Source: a virus. Taken from it: a stretch of 41,989 nucleotides of DNA. The first letter of the stretch is position 1; each line of letters begins with the position of its first letter. Of this stretch, positions 24,009-31,467 are shown one piece after another. Below the pieces are notes generated by a model that made no database searches, was not told the DNA's origin, and was given only the letters and a program-made list of their open reading frames with translations. The DNA is taken from the IMG/VR virus record IMGVR_UViG_3300032242_000502, positions 1 to 41,989 of that record, one strand, 5' to 3'. A program made the position numbers and the translations under genes.

Positions 24009-26480
24009 CTATGCGGGAAGGTGGCGAACAGCTTTACTGTTCTTTGCCACTTGGTCTTTACCTACGGTCTTTGCACGACCGGCTTGGATTCTGTCCATCA
24101 TCTTGTACAACTCACGAGCTCCCGCGTCAGTGGAACCGTTACCCAGTTCGGAAACAATTCGTGCTGGAACTACAAATTCGCCATCTGCAAGGCGGGCTGG
24201 CTGACCGTGACCGATTGTAGCTGGGATGTCGTCGGAAACACCATCACCGGGGCCTTTGAGCAAGCGCCCGCCATCGGAGTAGGAACCGAGGTTGTACTGT
24301 CCAGTTTCTCCGCCATCGGCATACATTTGTGGGTTTTGCAGCTTGCTGCGTAAGCCCAGTTCATTTTGGTATTTACGCGCTCCAGCTACGTCGTTGGTAG
24401 CAACAGCATGGTCATACGCAGCTTGCAATGATTTGGGGTGCATGCTGCCAAGGTTGTTAATCGGCTGTGCCCGCATAGGCAGCGTCATGCCGCCATCGTC
24501 ATACCTTTGAGCAAGGGCTGCAATACCGCCATCCGCATATACCTGCGGGCCTTTGTAGCCAAACTTGCCATTTGCATAAAACGGTTGCGGTGGGCGCAGG
24601 TGACCACTGATGCCGCCGTGGGCCATGCGTTGGTCGAATCTGCCACGCATCAAATATCCACCTCGTGCGTCTCCACCACCGCCGTCACCTTCGTGGTCTG
24701 GGCCGGGTGGTGCAGGATTCCCTTGAGGTTCACTCCCCTGCGGTTCGCTGCCTTGAGGTTCGCTGCCTTGAGGTTCTTGCCCTAAATTAACTCCCTCAAG
24801 CCCAACCACCTGCCCTTCAACAGGGCCTAATACGTTTGCTTGAGGATTTTGAAATGCATTCATCAAAGCATCACGGAACCCAGTGTCCGCAGGTTCTGAG
24901 CCAGACTCACCTTCACTAAGGTTTGATTCTTCTGCGCGTCTTTCTTCTTGTTGCTTAAATGTTGCAGCTCCAGTTCCCGTCATCAATGGAGATTTATCTC
25001 CAGTCTGCCAAGCATTGCCACTAGCATCCGTCCAAACACTAGGTTCAGATGCCTTGGGCCTAGTGTCAACTCCCATCAATCCTTTGTCATAGATTGAAGG
25101 TAATCCTGCCAACACTTGGGCATATTCTGGGTCAACTTTTGCCAAAGGAAGATACGCACCATTTTCACTTTGTGTGTCCGAGGGAAGTACCGTTGTGCCT
25201 TCAGATGGGTACGTCATTTGCGCATCTGATGGAAGAGGTGCAGGCGGGTTAATTTTTTGATATATATCGTTTAATGCACCAAGAAACATACCCCCCGGAG
25301 TCATCAACATTTTGGCAAGGTCGCCTATGCCAGACATAATTGGATGGTCAACTTTGGCTTGTGCATCCACTGCTGCACGTTGTTCAGGATTTAAACCAAA
25401 ATATTGATTTTGCGTAATACCGCCCCAATACGGATTAGGTGTATTTAAACTTGTTTCACGTTGGTCACGTTGTTCTTGCGATTGACCACCTCCACCGCTT
25501 GTTCTGTTAATTACATTTCCATACTGGTCGTATTGCTGCTCCAGTATTGGGGTGGTCGGCGTAATTGGTTTGGGCATGTACGGGGTGTAGTCCACTCGTC
25601 GCGCAGTGTGTGTAAACTGCATGGGGTTAGGCCCACGCCCCATCAGATAATCATACACACGTTGTGAATCTGTAGCAGTTCCACCAGACGCCATACCATG
25701 CGCTTTCTGATATTCAGACTGTCCTACACCACCATATGAACCGGCTGTGCCAGCTTCCGACGTAACGTCTACGTTGGGGTTACCGCCCGCCTCATAAACA
25801 CCCACTTGTTTGTACTGTCCAGTAACAGGGTCAAGTGCGTATTTGCGGATGTAACCTTTCTTTTGTTCAGGCGCATTATCACCCTCATCTCCGCCAAGCA
25901 TATCTGCCGCAGCGGGGGCCAAGCCCTCCAAGATAGGAAGACTACCCTTCAAGACACTGCCGCCGCCAAGAGTGGATAGCGAGTTCATCGGTGCATTGGT
26001 GAAATTATTAAAACCTGTTCCAACTTGGGATTGGTATGTTCCGTTGGCAATAGCTTCTTGGGTTGCAGCTTGCCTCGCAGCTTCTCCAGCCGCACCGGGC
26101 ATGTACCCAGCTCCCGCGCCTAAGCCAGCCAAGCCGCCAACCATGCCCGCACCACCATACGCTCCGAGACCCGCCAGCAGACCCTTACTCAAGTCTTTGG
26201 AGTCCAGCGCAGTCACACCCCCAACAATACCCGCAGCCGTAAGCGGGTCAATTGTTCCGCCGCTAAAGTACGAAATTCCCGCACCAGCAACGGCGGGCAA
26301 AATGCTATCCAAAAACCCCGCTTCAGGCAATCCCGTCTGGGGGTTGGTAGTCAATGAGCCACCATGCTTTTGAGCAAGCGCGTTTAAACCTGCCACTTCG
26401 CGGTTGGACATGTGGACGAGGGTGGAGTCAGGGCCTCGACCCTTTTGGGCTAGGTGATTGGCAACAAGTTGAAGGCTCAT
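24009..26480 (-). CDS. Large late structural protein with repeated GG tags
   Basis: This 823-residue protein opens with HMSNREVAGLNALAQKHGGS, a head I recognise from uncharacterised phage structural proteins. A Gly/Ala-rich hydrophobic part follows (about 55-150, GGVTALDSKDLSKGLLAGLG and similar), then a disordered Gln/Gly/Pro middle with four or more EPQGS copies, and a C-terminal domain with several YADGG-type tags and TIGHGQPARLADGEFVVPAR, then GNGSTDAGARELYKMMDRI, which recurs in many phages. The hydrophobic segments and disorder suit a protein packed inside the virion and ejected. Exact function unknown. It follows AAGGAC and a 37-base gap. Confidence 0.75.
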   Translation of the reverse strand: MSLQLVANHLAQKGRGPDSTLVHMSNREVAGLNALAQKHGGSLTTNPQTGLPEAGFLDSILPAVAGAGISYFSGGTIDPLTAAGIVGGVTALDSKDLSKGLLAGLGAYGGAGMVGGLAGLGAGAGYMPGAAGEAARQAATQEAIANGTYQSQVGTGFNNFTNAPMNSLSTLGGGSVLKGSLPILEGLAPAAADMLGGDEGDNAPEQKKGYIRKYALDPVTGQYKQVGVYEAGGNPNVDVTSEAGTAGSYGGVGQSEYQKAHGMASGGTATDSQRVYDYLMGRGPNPMQFTHTARRVDYTPYMPKPITPTTPILEQQYDQYGNVINRTSGGGGQSQEQRDQRETSLNTPNPYWGGITQNQYFGLNPEQRAAVDAQAKVDHPIMSGIGDLAKMLMTPGGMFLGALNDIYQKINPPAPLPSDAQMTYPSEGTTVLPSDTQSENGAYLPLAKVDPEYAQVLAGLPSIYDKGLMGVDTRPKASEPSVWTDASGNAWQTGDKSPLMTGTGAATFKQQEERRAEESNLSEGESGSEPADTGFRDALMNAFQNPQANVLGPVEGQVVGLEGVNLGQEPQGSEPQGSEPQGSEPQGNPAPPGPDHEGDGGGGDARGGYLMRGRFDQRMAHGGISGHLRPPQPFYANGKFGYKGPQVYADGGIAALAQRYDDGGMTLPMRAQPINNLGSMHPKSLQAAYDHAVATNDVAGARKYQNELGLRSKLQNPQMYADGGETGQYNLGSYSDGGRLLKGPGDGVSDDIPATIGHGQPARLADGEFVVPARIVSELGNGSTDAGARELYKMMDRIQAGRAKTVGKDQVAKNSKAVRHLPA
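24721..24780 (-). repeat. 15-base tandem repeat encoding EPQGS
   Basis: About four tandem copies of a 15-base unit encode QEPQGSEPQGSEPQGSEPQG in the disordered middle of the 823-aa protein. The copies are nearly identical (the + strand repeats CCTTGAGGTTCGCTG), implying recent slippage and a likely site of length variation between related phages. Confidence 0.85.
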
Positions 26481-26517
26481 AAATAGTCCTTAGACGGCAG
26501 TGGTTTGCATTGTATCT

Positions 26518-26868
26518 TTACCCTATTTTCCAGTTGGTTCCGTCTGAGTAAACGGGAACTTTGTTTGCACCCCCGCCAACTACGGTAGAAGCAAATGTAG
26601 TAGCTGTTGCGTCAGAGACAAAAGACCGAGCGCTTGCACCTGCGGTCGCTGCACTGGGAAGCGTAGCTACTGTGTAAACAGTTAAAGCGGGCATGTATTT
26701 AGAACCAGAACTAAACTGCCCCAGTAAGTTGTCTACTTGGTTAAAGTACAACCGCAAGATGTTGTTAAGCTGGTTGAGGTAGTTGGGGTCGTAGTCCGAA
26801 GAAGCGGCAGGCAAGCGCGGCGCGACTATCCGATTAAGGGCTGTATCCGAAGTAACAATATTTGTCAT
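26518..26868 (-). CDS. Small late protein with carbohydrate-binding-like tip
   Basis: This 116-residue protein starts MTNIVTSDTALNRIVAPRLP. The ATG at 26868 overlaps the nozzle gene's stop (ATGA); an in-frame start at 26916 lies inside that gene and is not used. It contains a helix DPNYLNQLNNILRLYFNQVD and a beta-rich end ATTFASTVVGGGANKVPVYS then DGTNWKIG, a terminal pattern seen in many phage tail-associated proteins. It may be a small tail decoration or fiber-attachment protein; the specific function is not known. Confidence 0.75.
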   Translation of the reverse strand: MTNIVTSDTALNRIVAPRLPAASSDYDPNYLNQLNNILRLYFNQVDNLLGQFSSGSKYMPALTVYTVATLPSAATAGASARSFVSDATATTFASTVVGGGANKVPVYSDGTNWKIG

Positions 26869-28976
26869 CGTCTGCCGTCCGCTCGGATGTCGATACGGGG
26901 AGCGCCAAGCTGCCACTGTGTACCAATTGTGTTGGACGAAATCTTCATCTGCATTTGGCGACCACGGATACGGATGTAAATTTGCCCGGTGTACTCGTCT
27001 ACATTGATAACCATCGGAGCTGAGCCCGAGTAATTTACCGCTGCGTTGCCAGTCTGTGTGATGCCCGAGCCTGAGTTGTTCAGCCCCTGTAGGTACATCG
27101 TCACAGCAGGCGTTGTCCCACCCGTAGAACCACGGAACGTCAAGTCAGGAATCATGCGGTACACAAACGCAAAGTTGTGCCCGTCCCCAATGTCGTATTG
27201 AGCGGAGGTGATATACGCCTCAATTGGCAACGTTGTGCTTGTCTCATTGTCATCCACGCCATATTCTTGGTTGACGATGTTGTAGCTGTAAGTGGCAGCA
27301 AGCGGGTAATTGCGCAACCCGGTATCCAGCCAAGCTGTGCGGGCCATAGTGCCATATTGCCAAACGTCTTCTGCGTAGTTATAAATAACGTACTTGTCAA
27401 TGGTATTGCTATTTTCTGAGCAGTAGAACCACCAGACCTCATTGAATCCTTCGTTGGTACTGGCAAATATTTGGTCGTACTGAAGTGGGTTGATGTCACT
27501 GTAGATGAATTGGCGCAAGTCGCAGCGTAGGGTTTGAACCCGTCCGTCGTATTTGTAAAACTTGTCCACGCCCATCCAGTAGGTAATACCTGAAGCTAAA
27601 GCAGCAGCATTAGGCCCCGCAATAGATACGTTGTCAGCAAGAAGCTGCGTACCCCATACATAGGGAGGGCCGAGATACTGCAACGAATAAAGGGCTTGGT
27701 CGGTGAAAACCACAACCTCCTGACGGCTTTGCAACGTGGTGACAATTTTAGAACCGTGAGACAAGCGCACACTGCCCGCTTGGTTGGTTACTGCCGGATA
27801 CCACACAGTCAGCGATTCTTGGTTAGACCACCGAATGAGCATGGGGTCAAGCGTAGTACTACCGTAGTCATTCGTACCAAACACAATCAGGAACCGACTA
27901 GCATCTGAAACGGTAAACGTATTTTGAAACAGTGGGGTGTACCCATCCGCACCGGAAAGCGACGAGAGCAAAATTCCGCGAGGAGATACAGACTGCACAC
28001 CAGACTGCGTGCCGGTAGTTGTGATTGCTGCGCCGCCAGCCGTAGCCGCCAAGTTGAATGTGGTTGAAGTCAGGTACTTGACGTAGTAGGTAACCCCCGG
28101 TAACAACCCAGTCGGCAACCACCCCGTAGTAGAAAAGGTGATTGGAGTGGCATCCGCAAGACCAAGGTTGCATGTAACTACGCAGGGGGCCGCAATGGTC
28201 ATAGTTGCCGTGGTGGAAATAACCCCCACAGTTGCATCCCAGTAGTACATCGGAGCCCCACGGGGGCCATAGACAAGGTTCTGCCCCCAGTTCATTTGGT
28301 TCCAAATGCGCAAAGCATCCGTAGCTGTAGCGCCAATACCCCAAGAACCAGAGCCCCAAGTACTAGAGCCCCAACCTGTTAGCGGGATTGAGTAGGATGG
28401 ACCGGTGTTAATTTGATAAACGGCATAGACGGTTCCACCACCAGACGAACTAGCTGAAGCTGTGCCGGTAACAGTGATTTTGTAATGCGTCGTGTCTACG
28501 TATGTAATTTGGTACTGTGTACCGGTTGTGATGGTGATACCATTAAATGTGACTGATGTAGCGCCGCCGATATAAAAAGTTACGTAGTCATTGTTGATGA
28601 ACCCACCATTAGCATCCGTCACCGTGACCGTTGTAGTTGTGCCTGTGTTGGTAGACGTAGCCGTGGTAAACGGATTGCTTAGCGTAGTGGTAGTACGGAT
28701 GGGTGTAACATCGTTGTATACACCACCATTTTCAATATAAAACTTGAGGTTGGTTCCAACACCGAGCAAGTTCAAGGACTTCAGTGTCACCCAATTCCAA
28801 AGCGAACGGCACACACCAAGAAACGTATCCGAAGAAATACGCTGCCAGCCACCAATCTTCTCGGGCGTACCTTGCCGGAACCGAACCTTGTCGGATTCAT
28901 ACCACCCACCCTCGTTGGTGTAACGGGTGTTCTCCCTGTTTACACCGGGTTTAAGAATGACTTTTTGTAGTGGCAT
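26865..28976 (-). CDS. Tail nozzle protein (T7 gp12 / P22 gp10-like)
   Basis: This 703-residue protein starts MPLQKVILKPGVNRENTRYT, followed by GGWYESDKVRFRQGTPEKIG, the conserved opening of short-tail hub/nozzle proteins. It is all-beta, with repeated phrases such as VVFTDQALYSLQYLGPPYVW and WWFYCSENSNTIDKYVIYN that fit a beta-propeller, plus insertions rich in Ser/Thr/Gly. In podoviruses this protein forms the distal tube through which DNA and ejected proteins leave. The C-terminus (YTGQIYIRIRGRQMQMKISS) matches the family ending. It lies right after the endolysin gene, 1 base apart. Family-level call is firm; exact relationship to T7 or P22 cannot be settled here. Confidence 0.85.
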   Translation of the reverse strand: MPLQKVILKPGVNRENTRYTNEGGWYESDKVRFRQGTPEKIGGWQRISSDTFLGVCRSLWNWVTLKSLNLLGVGTNLKFYIENGGVYNDVTPIRTTTTLSNPFTTATSTNTGTTTTVTVTDANGGFINNDYVTFYIGGATSVTFNGITITTGTQYQITYVDTTHYKITVTGTASASSSGGGTVYAVYQINTGPSYSIPLTGWGSSTWGSGSWGIGATATDALRIWNQMNWGQNLVYGPRGAPMYYWDATVGVISTTATMTIAAPCVVTCNLGLADATPITFSTTGWLPTGLLPGVTYYVKYLTSTTFNLAATAGGAAITTTGTQSGVQSVSPRGILLSSLSGADGYTPLFQNTFTVSDASRFLIVFGTNDYGSTTLDPMLIRWSNQESLTVWYPAVTNQAGSVRLSHGSKIVTTLQSRQEVVVFTDQALYSLQYLGPPYVWGTQLLADNVSIAGPNAAALASGITYWMGVDKFYKYDGRVQTLRCDLRQFIYSDINPLQYDQIFASTNEGFNEVWWFYCSENSNTIDKYVIYNYAEDVWQYGTMARTAWLDTGLRNYPLAATYSYNIVNQEYGVDDNETSTTLPIEAYITSAQYDIGDGHNFAFVYRMIPDLTFRGSTGGTTPAVTMYLQGLNNSGSGITQTGNAAVNYSGSAPMVINVDEYTGQIYIRIRGRQMQMKISSNTIGTQWQLGAPRIDIRADGRR

Positions 28977-28977
28977 A

Positions 28978-29394
28978 TCAAGCTATCTTTGCGCCTTGTT
29001 GCAGTTGGGCCAAAGTTAAACCACCGGTGTATTGAAAATGCGGGTACTCCTTGAATGTCACCCAATCACCAGCCCATTCAAGCCCGCAGGACTTGCCAAT
29101 TTCGCCGACTTGTTTCCACAGTGCTTGGTCATCCCAGATGGCCTTGCCGTTGACGAGGGGAACTACATCTAGGGCGCAGCGCCAGTTGTGCCACGATTGC
29201 CCTGCCTTAGCTCTGGTTACGACATTGCCGGGGGTTGTACGTCCTTGCGCATACAGTGCGTTTTGGCTTTCGTTATCGCGGTAGGTGGAGGTCACCAGTA
29301 AGTCAATACCCTTGGCCTTGGCAGCTTCTACAAAGGCTTGCGCCCGCTGCTTGGCGGGTGGAGCTAGGTCATCAAGGCTGCGAGAGTTAATCAT
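28978..29394 (-). CDS. Endolysin, M15-family peptidase
   Basis: This 138-residue enzyme has the zinc peptidase motifs of the L-alanyl-D-glutamate (T5-type)/VanY M15 group: VTSTYRDNESQNALYAQGR, QSWHNWRCALDVVPL (H69 and D76, the SxHxxxxAxD motif) and TFKEYPHFQY (H119). It would cut the peptide stem of peptidoglycan to release progeny. The C-terminal tail LTLAQLQQGAKIA may be a short substrate-binding helix. There is no signal peptide, so it depends on a holin for export. It overlaps the upstream gene by ATGA. Confidence 0.93.
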   Translation of the reverse strand: MINSRSLDDLAPPAKQRAQAFVEAAKAKGIDLLVTSTYRDNESQNALYAQGRTTPGNVVTRAKAGQSWHNWRCALDVVPLVNGKAIWDDQALWKQVGEIGKSCGLEWAGDWVTFKEYPHFQYTGGLTLAQLQQGAKIA

Positions 29395-29621
29395 ATTTTC
29401 TCTTTGCGTTTTGGCTTGGGTTTAATGTCTTCTTCCAATACTTTGGCAGGCGCAATAATACAAGTAGTGCTCACAGTTGCATTAGCATTTCCCTCGTACC
29501 ATTCCCGTTTTACGGCAACAACCTGTTTACACATTTCCTCATCGGGATATACCGCAAGCTGTTGCAAAAACTCACAGTGCCCATTGAGGCAAATGTACAG
29601 AACGGGAATGAAAAGGTTCAC
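29391..29621 (-). CDS. Small Cys-rich lysis-cassette protein
   Basis: This 76-residue protein has a short hydrophobic N-terminus (NLFIPVLYICLNGHC), four Cys, and a strongly basic tail (KPKPKRKEKI). The start is a GTG in a GTGA overlap with the holin stop. It is placed between holin and endolysin, where spanins or lysis regulators occur, but no lipobox or long TM helix is present, so a spanin call is not supported. Secretion through the short hydrophobic start is possible. Confidence 0.7.
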   Translation of the reverse strand: MNLFIPVLYICLNGHCEFLQQLAVYPDEEMCKQVVAVKREWYEGNANATVSTTCIIAPAKVLEEDIKPKPKRKEKI

Positions 29622-30025
29622 TTTGCTGCCACGCCATTGATTTTCTCAGCGGTGCGCATACCAGACAAGCCGAGCATCCCCAGCATGAGCGGCATCATAG
29701 TTCCCATGTCCATCTGGGGGAACTTCACGGGGTGACCGTAGAGCGCACTGCCCCACTCAGCCAGCGGGCCGATTACAAACTGCACGGCAAAACCTGCGCC
29801 GCACACCCAACCAATACCGGGTCGCCAGCCAGATACAAAGATGCTGGGGTTTGCCGCTTCGGCCTTGTTGATGTCCAACTGTCCAGCAATGATTGACAGT
29901 TCACCAGACTGCTGGAGTTTGAATAGCTCCATCTTTGCAGCAGCAGCTTGCACGGGGTCAGGCCACAGCCTGTCCATGACTTTGCCACCAATGTCGAGTA
30001 GTGCGGATACGGGGTCAAGCGCCAT
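29618..30025 (-). CDS. Holin-like protein (3-TM holin family resemblance)
   Basis: This 135-residue protein (MALDPVSALLDIGGKVMDRL) has an amphipathic first part, then PGIGWVCGAGFAVQFVIGPL and a second membrane segment MMPLMLGMLGLSGM. The pattern KVMDRLWPDPVQAAAAKMEL then SGWRPGIGW is typical of the phage '3TM holin' family. A good ribosome binding site (GAGGAC) fits the ATG at 30025 rather than the one at 30040. It would make the membrane hole that frees the endolysin encoded two genes downstream. Its start overlaps the end of the upstream membrane gene by 11 bases. Confidence 0.85.
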   Translation of the reverse strand: MALDPVSALLDIGGKVMDRLWPDPVQAAAAKMELFKLQQSGELSIIAGQLDINKAEAANPSIFVSGWRPGIGWVCGAGFAVQFVIGPLAEWGSALYGHPVKFPQMDMGTMMPLMLGMLGLSGMRTAEKINGVAAK

Positions 30026-30254
30026 TTTTAGTGTCCTCAATGTGTGAGCCTACCTTGAGGCCGGATAACCAACCAATCAAACCACCAATGATGGTCTGGA
30101 AGGCAGGGGAAATAATTTCAAAGATGGCCTTGTTGTCTACCTCGCGGACAAACAAACCGTGGATGAGCGCCCCGATAAGAGACAGCACCACAATACACAA
30201 AGTGGCGGTGACCATGTACGTCACCACTGATACCAACTTGTCCTTGTCGCTCAT
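30015..30254 (-). CDS. Two-TM membrane protein, second holin candidate
   Basis: This 79-residue protein has two hydrophobic stretches: VVTYMVTATLCIVVLSLIGA and FQTIIGGLIGWLSGL. A short charged start (MSDKDKL) and a polar end (SHIEDTKNGA) flank them. The start ATG overlaps the preceding stop (TGATG); the GTG just before it is also possible. Next to the holin-like gene it might be a second holin, an antiholin or a lysis regulator. Function is inferred from topology and position. Confidence 0.72.
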   Translation of the reverse strand: MSDKDKLVSVVTYMVTATLCIVVLSLIGALIHGLFVREVDNKAIFEIISPAFQTIIGGLIGWLSGLKVGSHIEDTKNGA

Positions 30255-30529
30255 CACTTTGCCCTTTCGTACAACTGCTCAATTCTTGAGCGGACTTTCA
30301 TGCTGTCGGCGTTGCCCAGTATGCCCCCCAGATTGGAGTAGAGCAGCGTTAGCTGCTCCTTGGTACATACAGGCCCTGACTCCTCCAACCACCCCCAAAT
30401 TTTGTCTGCGCGTTCTTTGGGGTCATGGCTGGAATACGCAAGGTTTACAAACTCAGATACGCTGCACTCACGCCTGACCGTTGCGCCGTAAACAAACGAC
30501 AGAAGAACGATAGGGATGAGCCAGCGCAC
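30254..30529 (-). CDS. Small secreted or membrane-anchored lysis-region protein
   Basis: This 91-residue protein starts at GTG and has an N-terminal hydrophobic segment (MRWLIPIVLLSFVYGATVRR) that may be a signal peptide or anchor, followed by a helical soluble part with two cysteines (RECSVSEFV and GPVCTKEQL). The rest is charged and helical (VRSRIEQLYERAK). This topology fits an inner-membrane spanin (Rz-like) only loosely, since it lacks a long coiled coil; a lysis regulator is an equal possibility. Confidence 0.65.
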   Translation of the reverse strand: MRWLIPIVLLSFVYGATVRRECSVSEFVNLAYSSHDPKERADKIWGWLEESGPVCTKEQLTLLYSNLGGILGNADSMKVRSRIEQLYERAK

Positions 30530-30536
30530 ATTGGGT

Positions 30537-30689
30537 TTACTCTACAGGCACAGCTTCAGGTTGCGGCGCTTGCTTGACTGCTTCGGCCTGAATTGCTCCA
30601 ACAAGCTGAAACACCTCGCCGTATGGGCGGGATGCCATGTATTGCAGGACTGCGTTAACGAGGTCGATTGGTAGCGTGATGCTTTCCAT
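30537..30689 (-). CDS. 50-aa small late protein
   Basis: This short frame runs ATG 30689 to TAA 30537: MESITLPIDLVNAVLQYMAS then RPYGEVFQLVGAIQAEAVKQ and a Pro/Glu tail (APQPEAVPVE). It has GGAG six bases before the ATG and overlaps the upstream stop by one base (TAATG). The first half is an amphipathic helix and the whole looks like a small conserved phage protein found near fiber genes; no function is known. Confidence 0.75.
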   Translation of the reverse strand: MESITLPIDLVNAVLQYMASRPYGEVFQLVGAIQAEAVKQAPQPEAVPVE

Positions 30690-31009
30690 TAGTTACTCCA
30701 AGGTAGTGGTTGAGAAGCCGGGGATACCGGAGGCGTAATCATACTGTCGATTTGCCCTTGTACACACGCTTCCATGTTGGAGATGGTCTGCGGGTCAACC
30801 CAGCCAACCACTTGGGCTTGGGTCAGGCTGGCGTAGGGTGTGAACATCTCGCCCTGCTGAATGGTGTACTGCTGGCTGAAGCCAATCTCAGCGGTGTGTG
30901 CGCCGTCCACCCCGGTGGTGAGGTAGTTGACGTTGACAACAACATCGGTCTGCCCATCGACTTGGGGCAATGTGTACATCTGGGTAACGGTGGTGGTAAA
31001 AGTGGTCAT
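30689..31009 (-). CDS. Fiber-associated small protein, 106 aa
   Basis: This protein begins with beta-rich MTTFTTTVTQMYTLPQVDGQ and VVVNVNYLTTGVDGAHTAEI, followed by a helical region with TQAQVVGWVDPQTISNMEAC. It overlaps the genes on both sides by a few bases. Proteins with this VNYxxxGxDG pattern are common downstream of phage fiber genes and may help fiber assembly or attachment. That role is suggested by position, not by a motif. Confidence 0.72.
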   Translation of the reverse strand: MTTFTTTVTQMYTLPQVDGQTDVVVNVNYLTTGVDGAHTAEIGFSQQYTIQQGEMFTPYASLTQAQVVGWVDPQTISNMEACVQGQIDSMITPPVSPASQPLPWSN

Positions 31010-31227
31010 GGTTTGATTGCTTTCAGTTGGTCAAGAGTTGTGGCAGCATCAGCCAGCTTGGTGATGTCCCGCAGTCGCTGCTTTTCAGCCACAATTGCAG
31101 AGGTATCTGCGTTGGATTCCAATGCCCGTTGAAACGCTACGTCCTGTGCAGCCAGCAATGGTTCACGTTCTACACGCAAACGGGCTTTGGTAATGGCCTT
31201 GGCCTTGTCCATGTTGATGGTAATCAT
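31006..31227 (-). CDS. Fiber-associated helical protein, 73 aa
   Basis: It starts MITINMDKAKAITKARLRVE, with AGGAGC upstream of the ATG at 31227 (an earlier in-frame start overlaps the previous gene). It is almost wholly helical and charged, ending AATTLDQLKAIKP. The MITI-MxKAKxI head recurs in proteins near phage fiber genes. It may be a small fiber chaperone or adaptor. Function unproven. Confidence 0.72.
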   Translation of the reverse strand: MITINMDKAKAITKARLRVEREPLLAAQDVAFQRALESNADTSAIVAEKQRLRDITKLADAATTLDQLKAIKP

Positions 31228-31466
31228 GCTTGCTCCTGTTCTGCAAACCATGCCTCTGGGCCAATACCGTATCCATCAGGGTTGCTGAAGTCAGCCTCCC
31301 AAGCATTGAAAAATGTGTGGTCTTGGGGCAAGTCTTCTGAGTTAACAATCTTGTATGGAGTGCCGGCAGGGACATCTTTACGGGCCACTACTTCGGCAGT
31401 CCAGCCTTCTGCTGGAGCCATTAAAGCAACTCCACCAAATTCATTGAGATAAATAACTTGTTTCAT
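31224..31466 (-). CDS. Fiber-associated small protein, 80 aa
   Basis: This protein starts MKQVIYLNEFGGVALMAPAE, continues RKDVPAGTPYKIVNSEDLPQ and ends with an acidic helix (PEAWFAEQEQA). The ATG at 31466 lies two bases after the fiber stop; a TTG at 31484 inside the fiber gene is an alternative. Proteins with KDVPAGTPYKI often sit right after phage tail fibers, so a tail-fiber assembly or attachment role is plausible, without direct proof. Confidence 0.75.
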   Translation of the reverse strand: MKQVIYLNEFGGVALMAPAEGWTAEVVARKDVPAGTPYKIVNSEDLPQDHTFFNAWEADFSNPDGYGIGPEAWFAEQEQA

Positions 31467-31467
31467 A

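Noticed and set aside
29391-30529. A true Rz/Rz1 spanin pair in the lysis cassette
   Set aside because: No small gene here has a lipobox and none has the long periplasmic coiled coil of an i-spanin, so the call is not supported.
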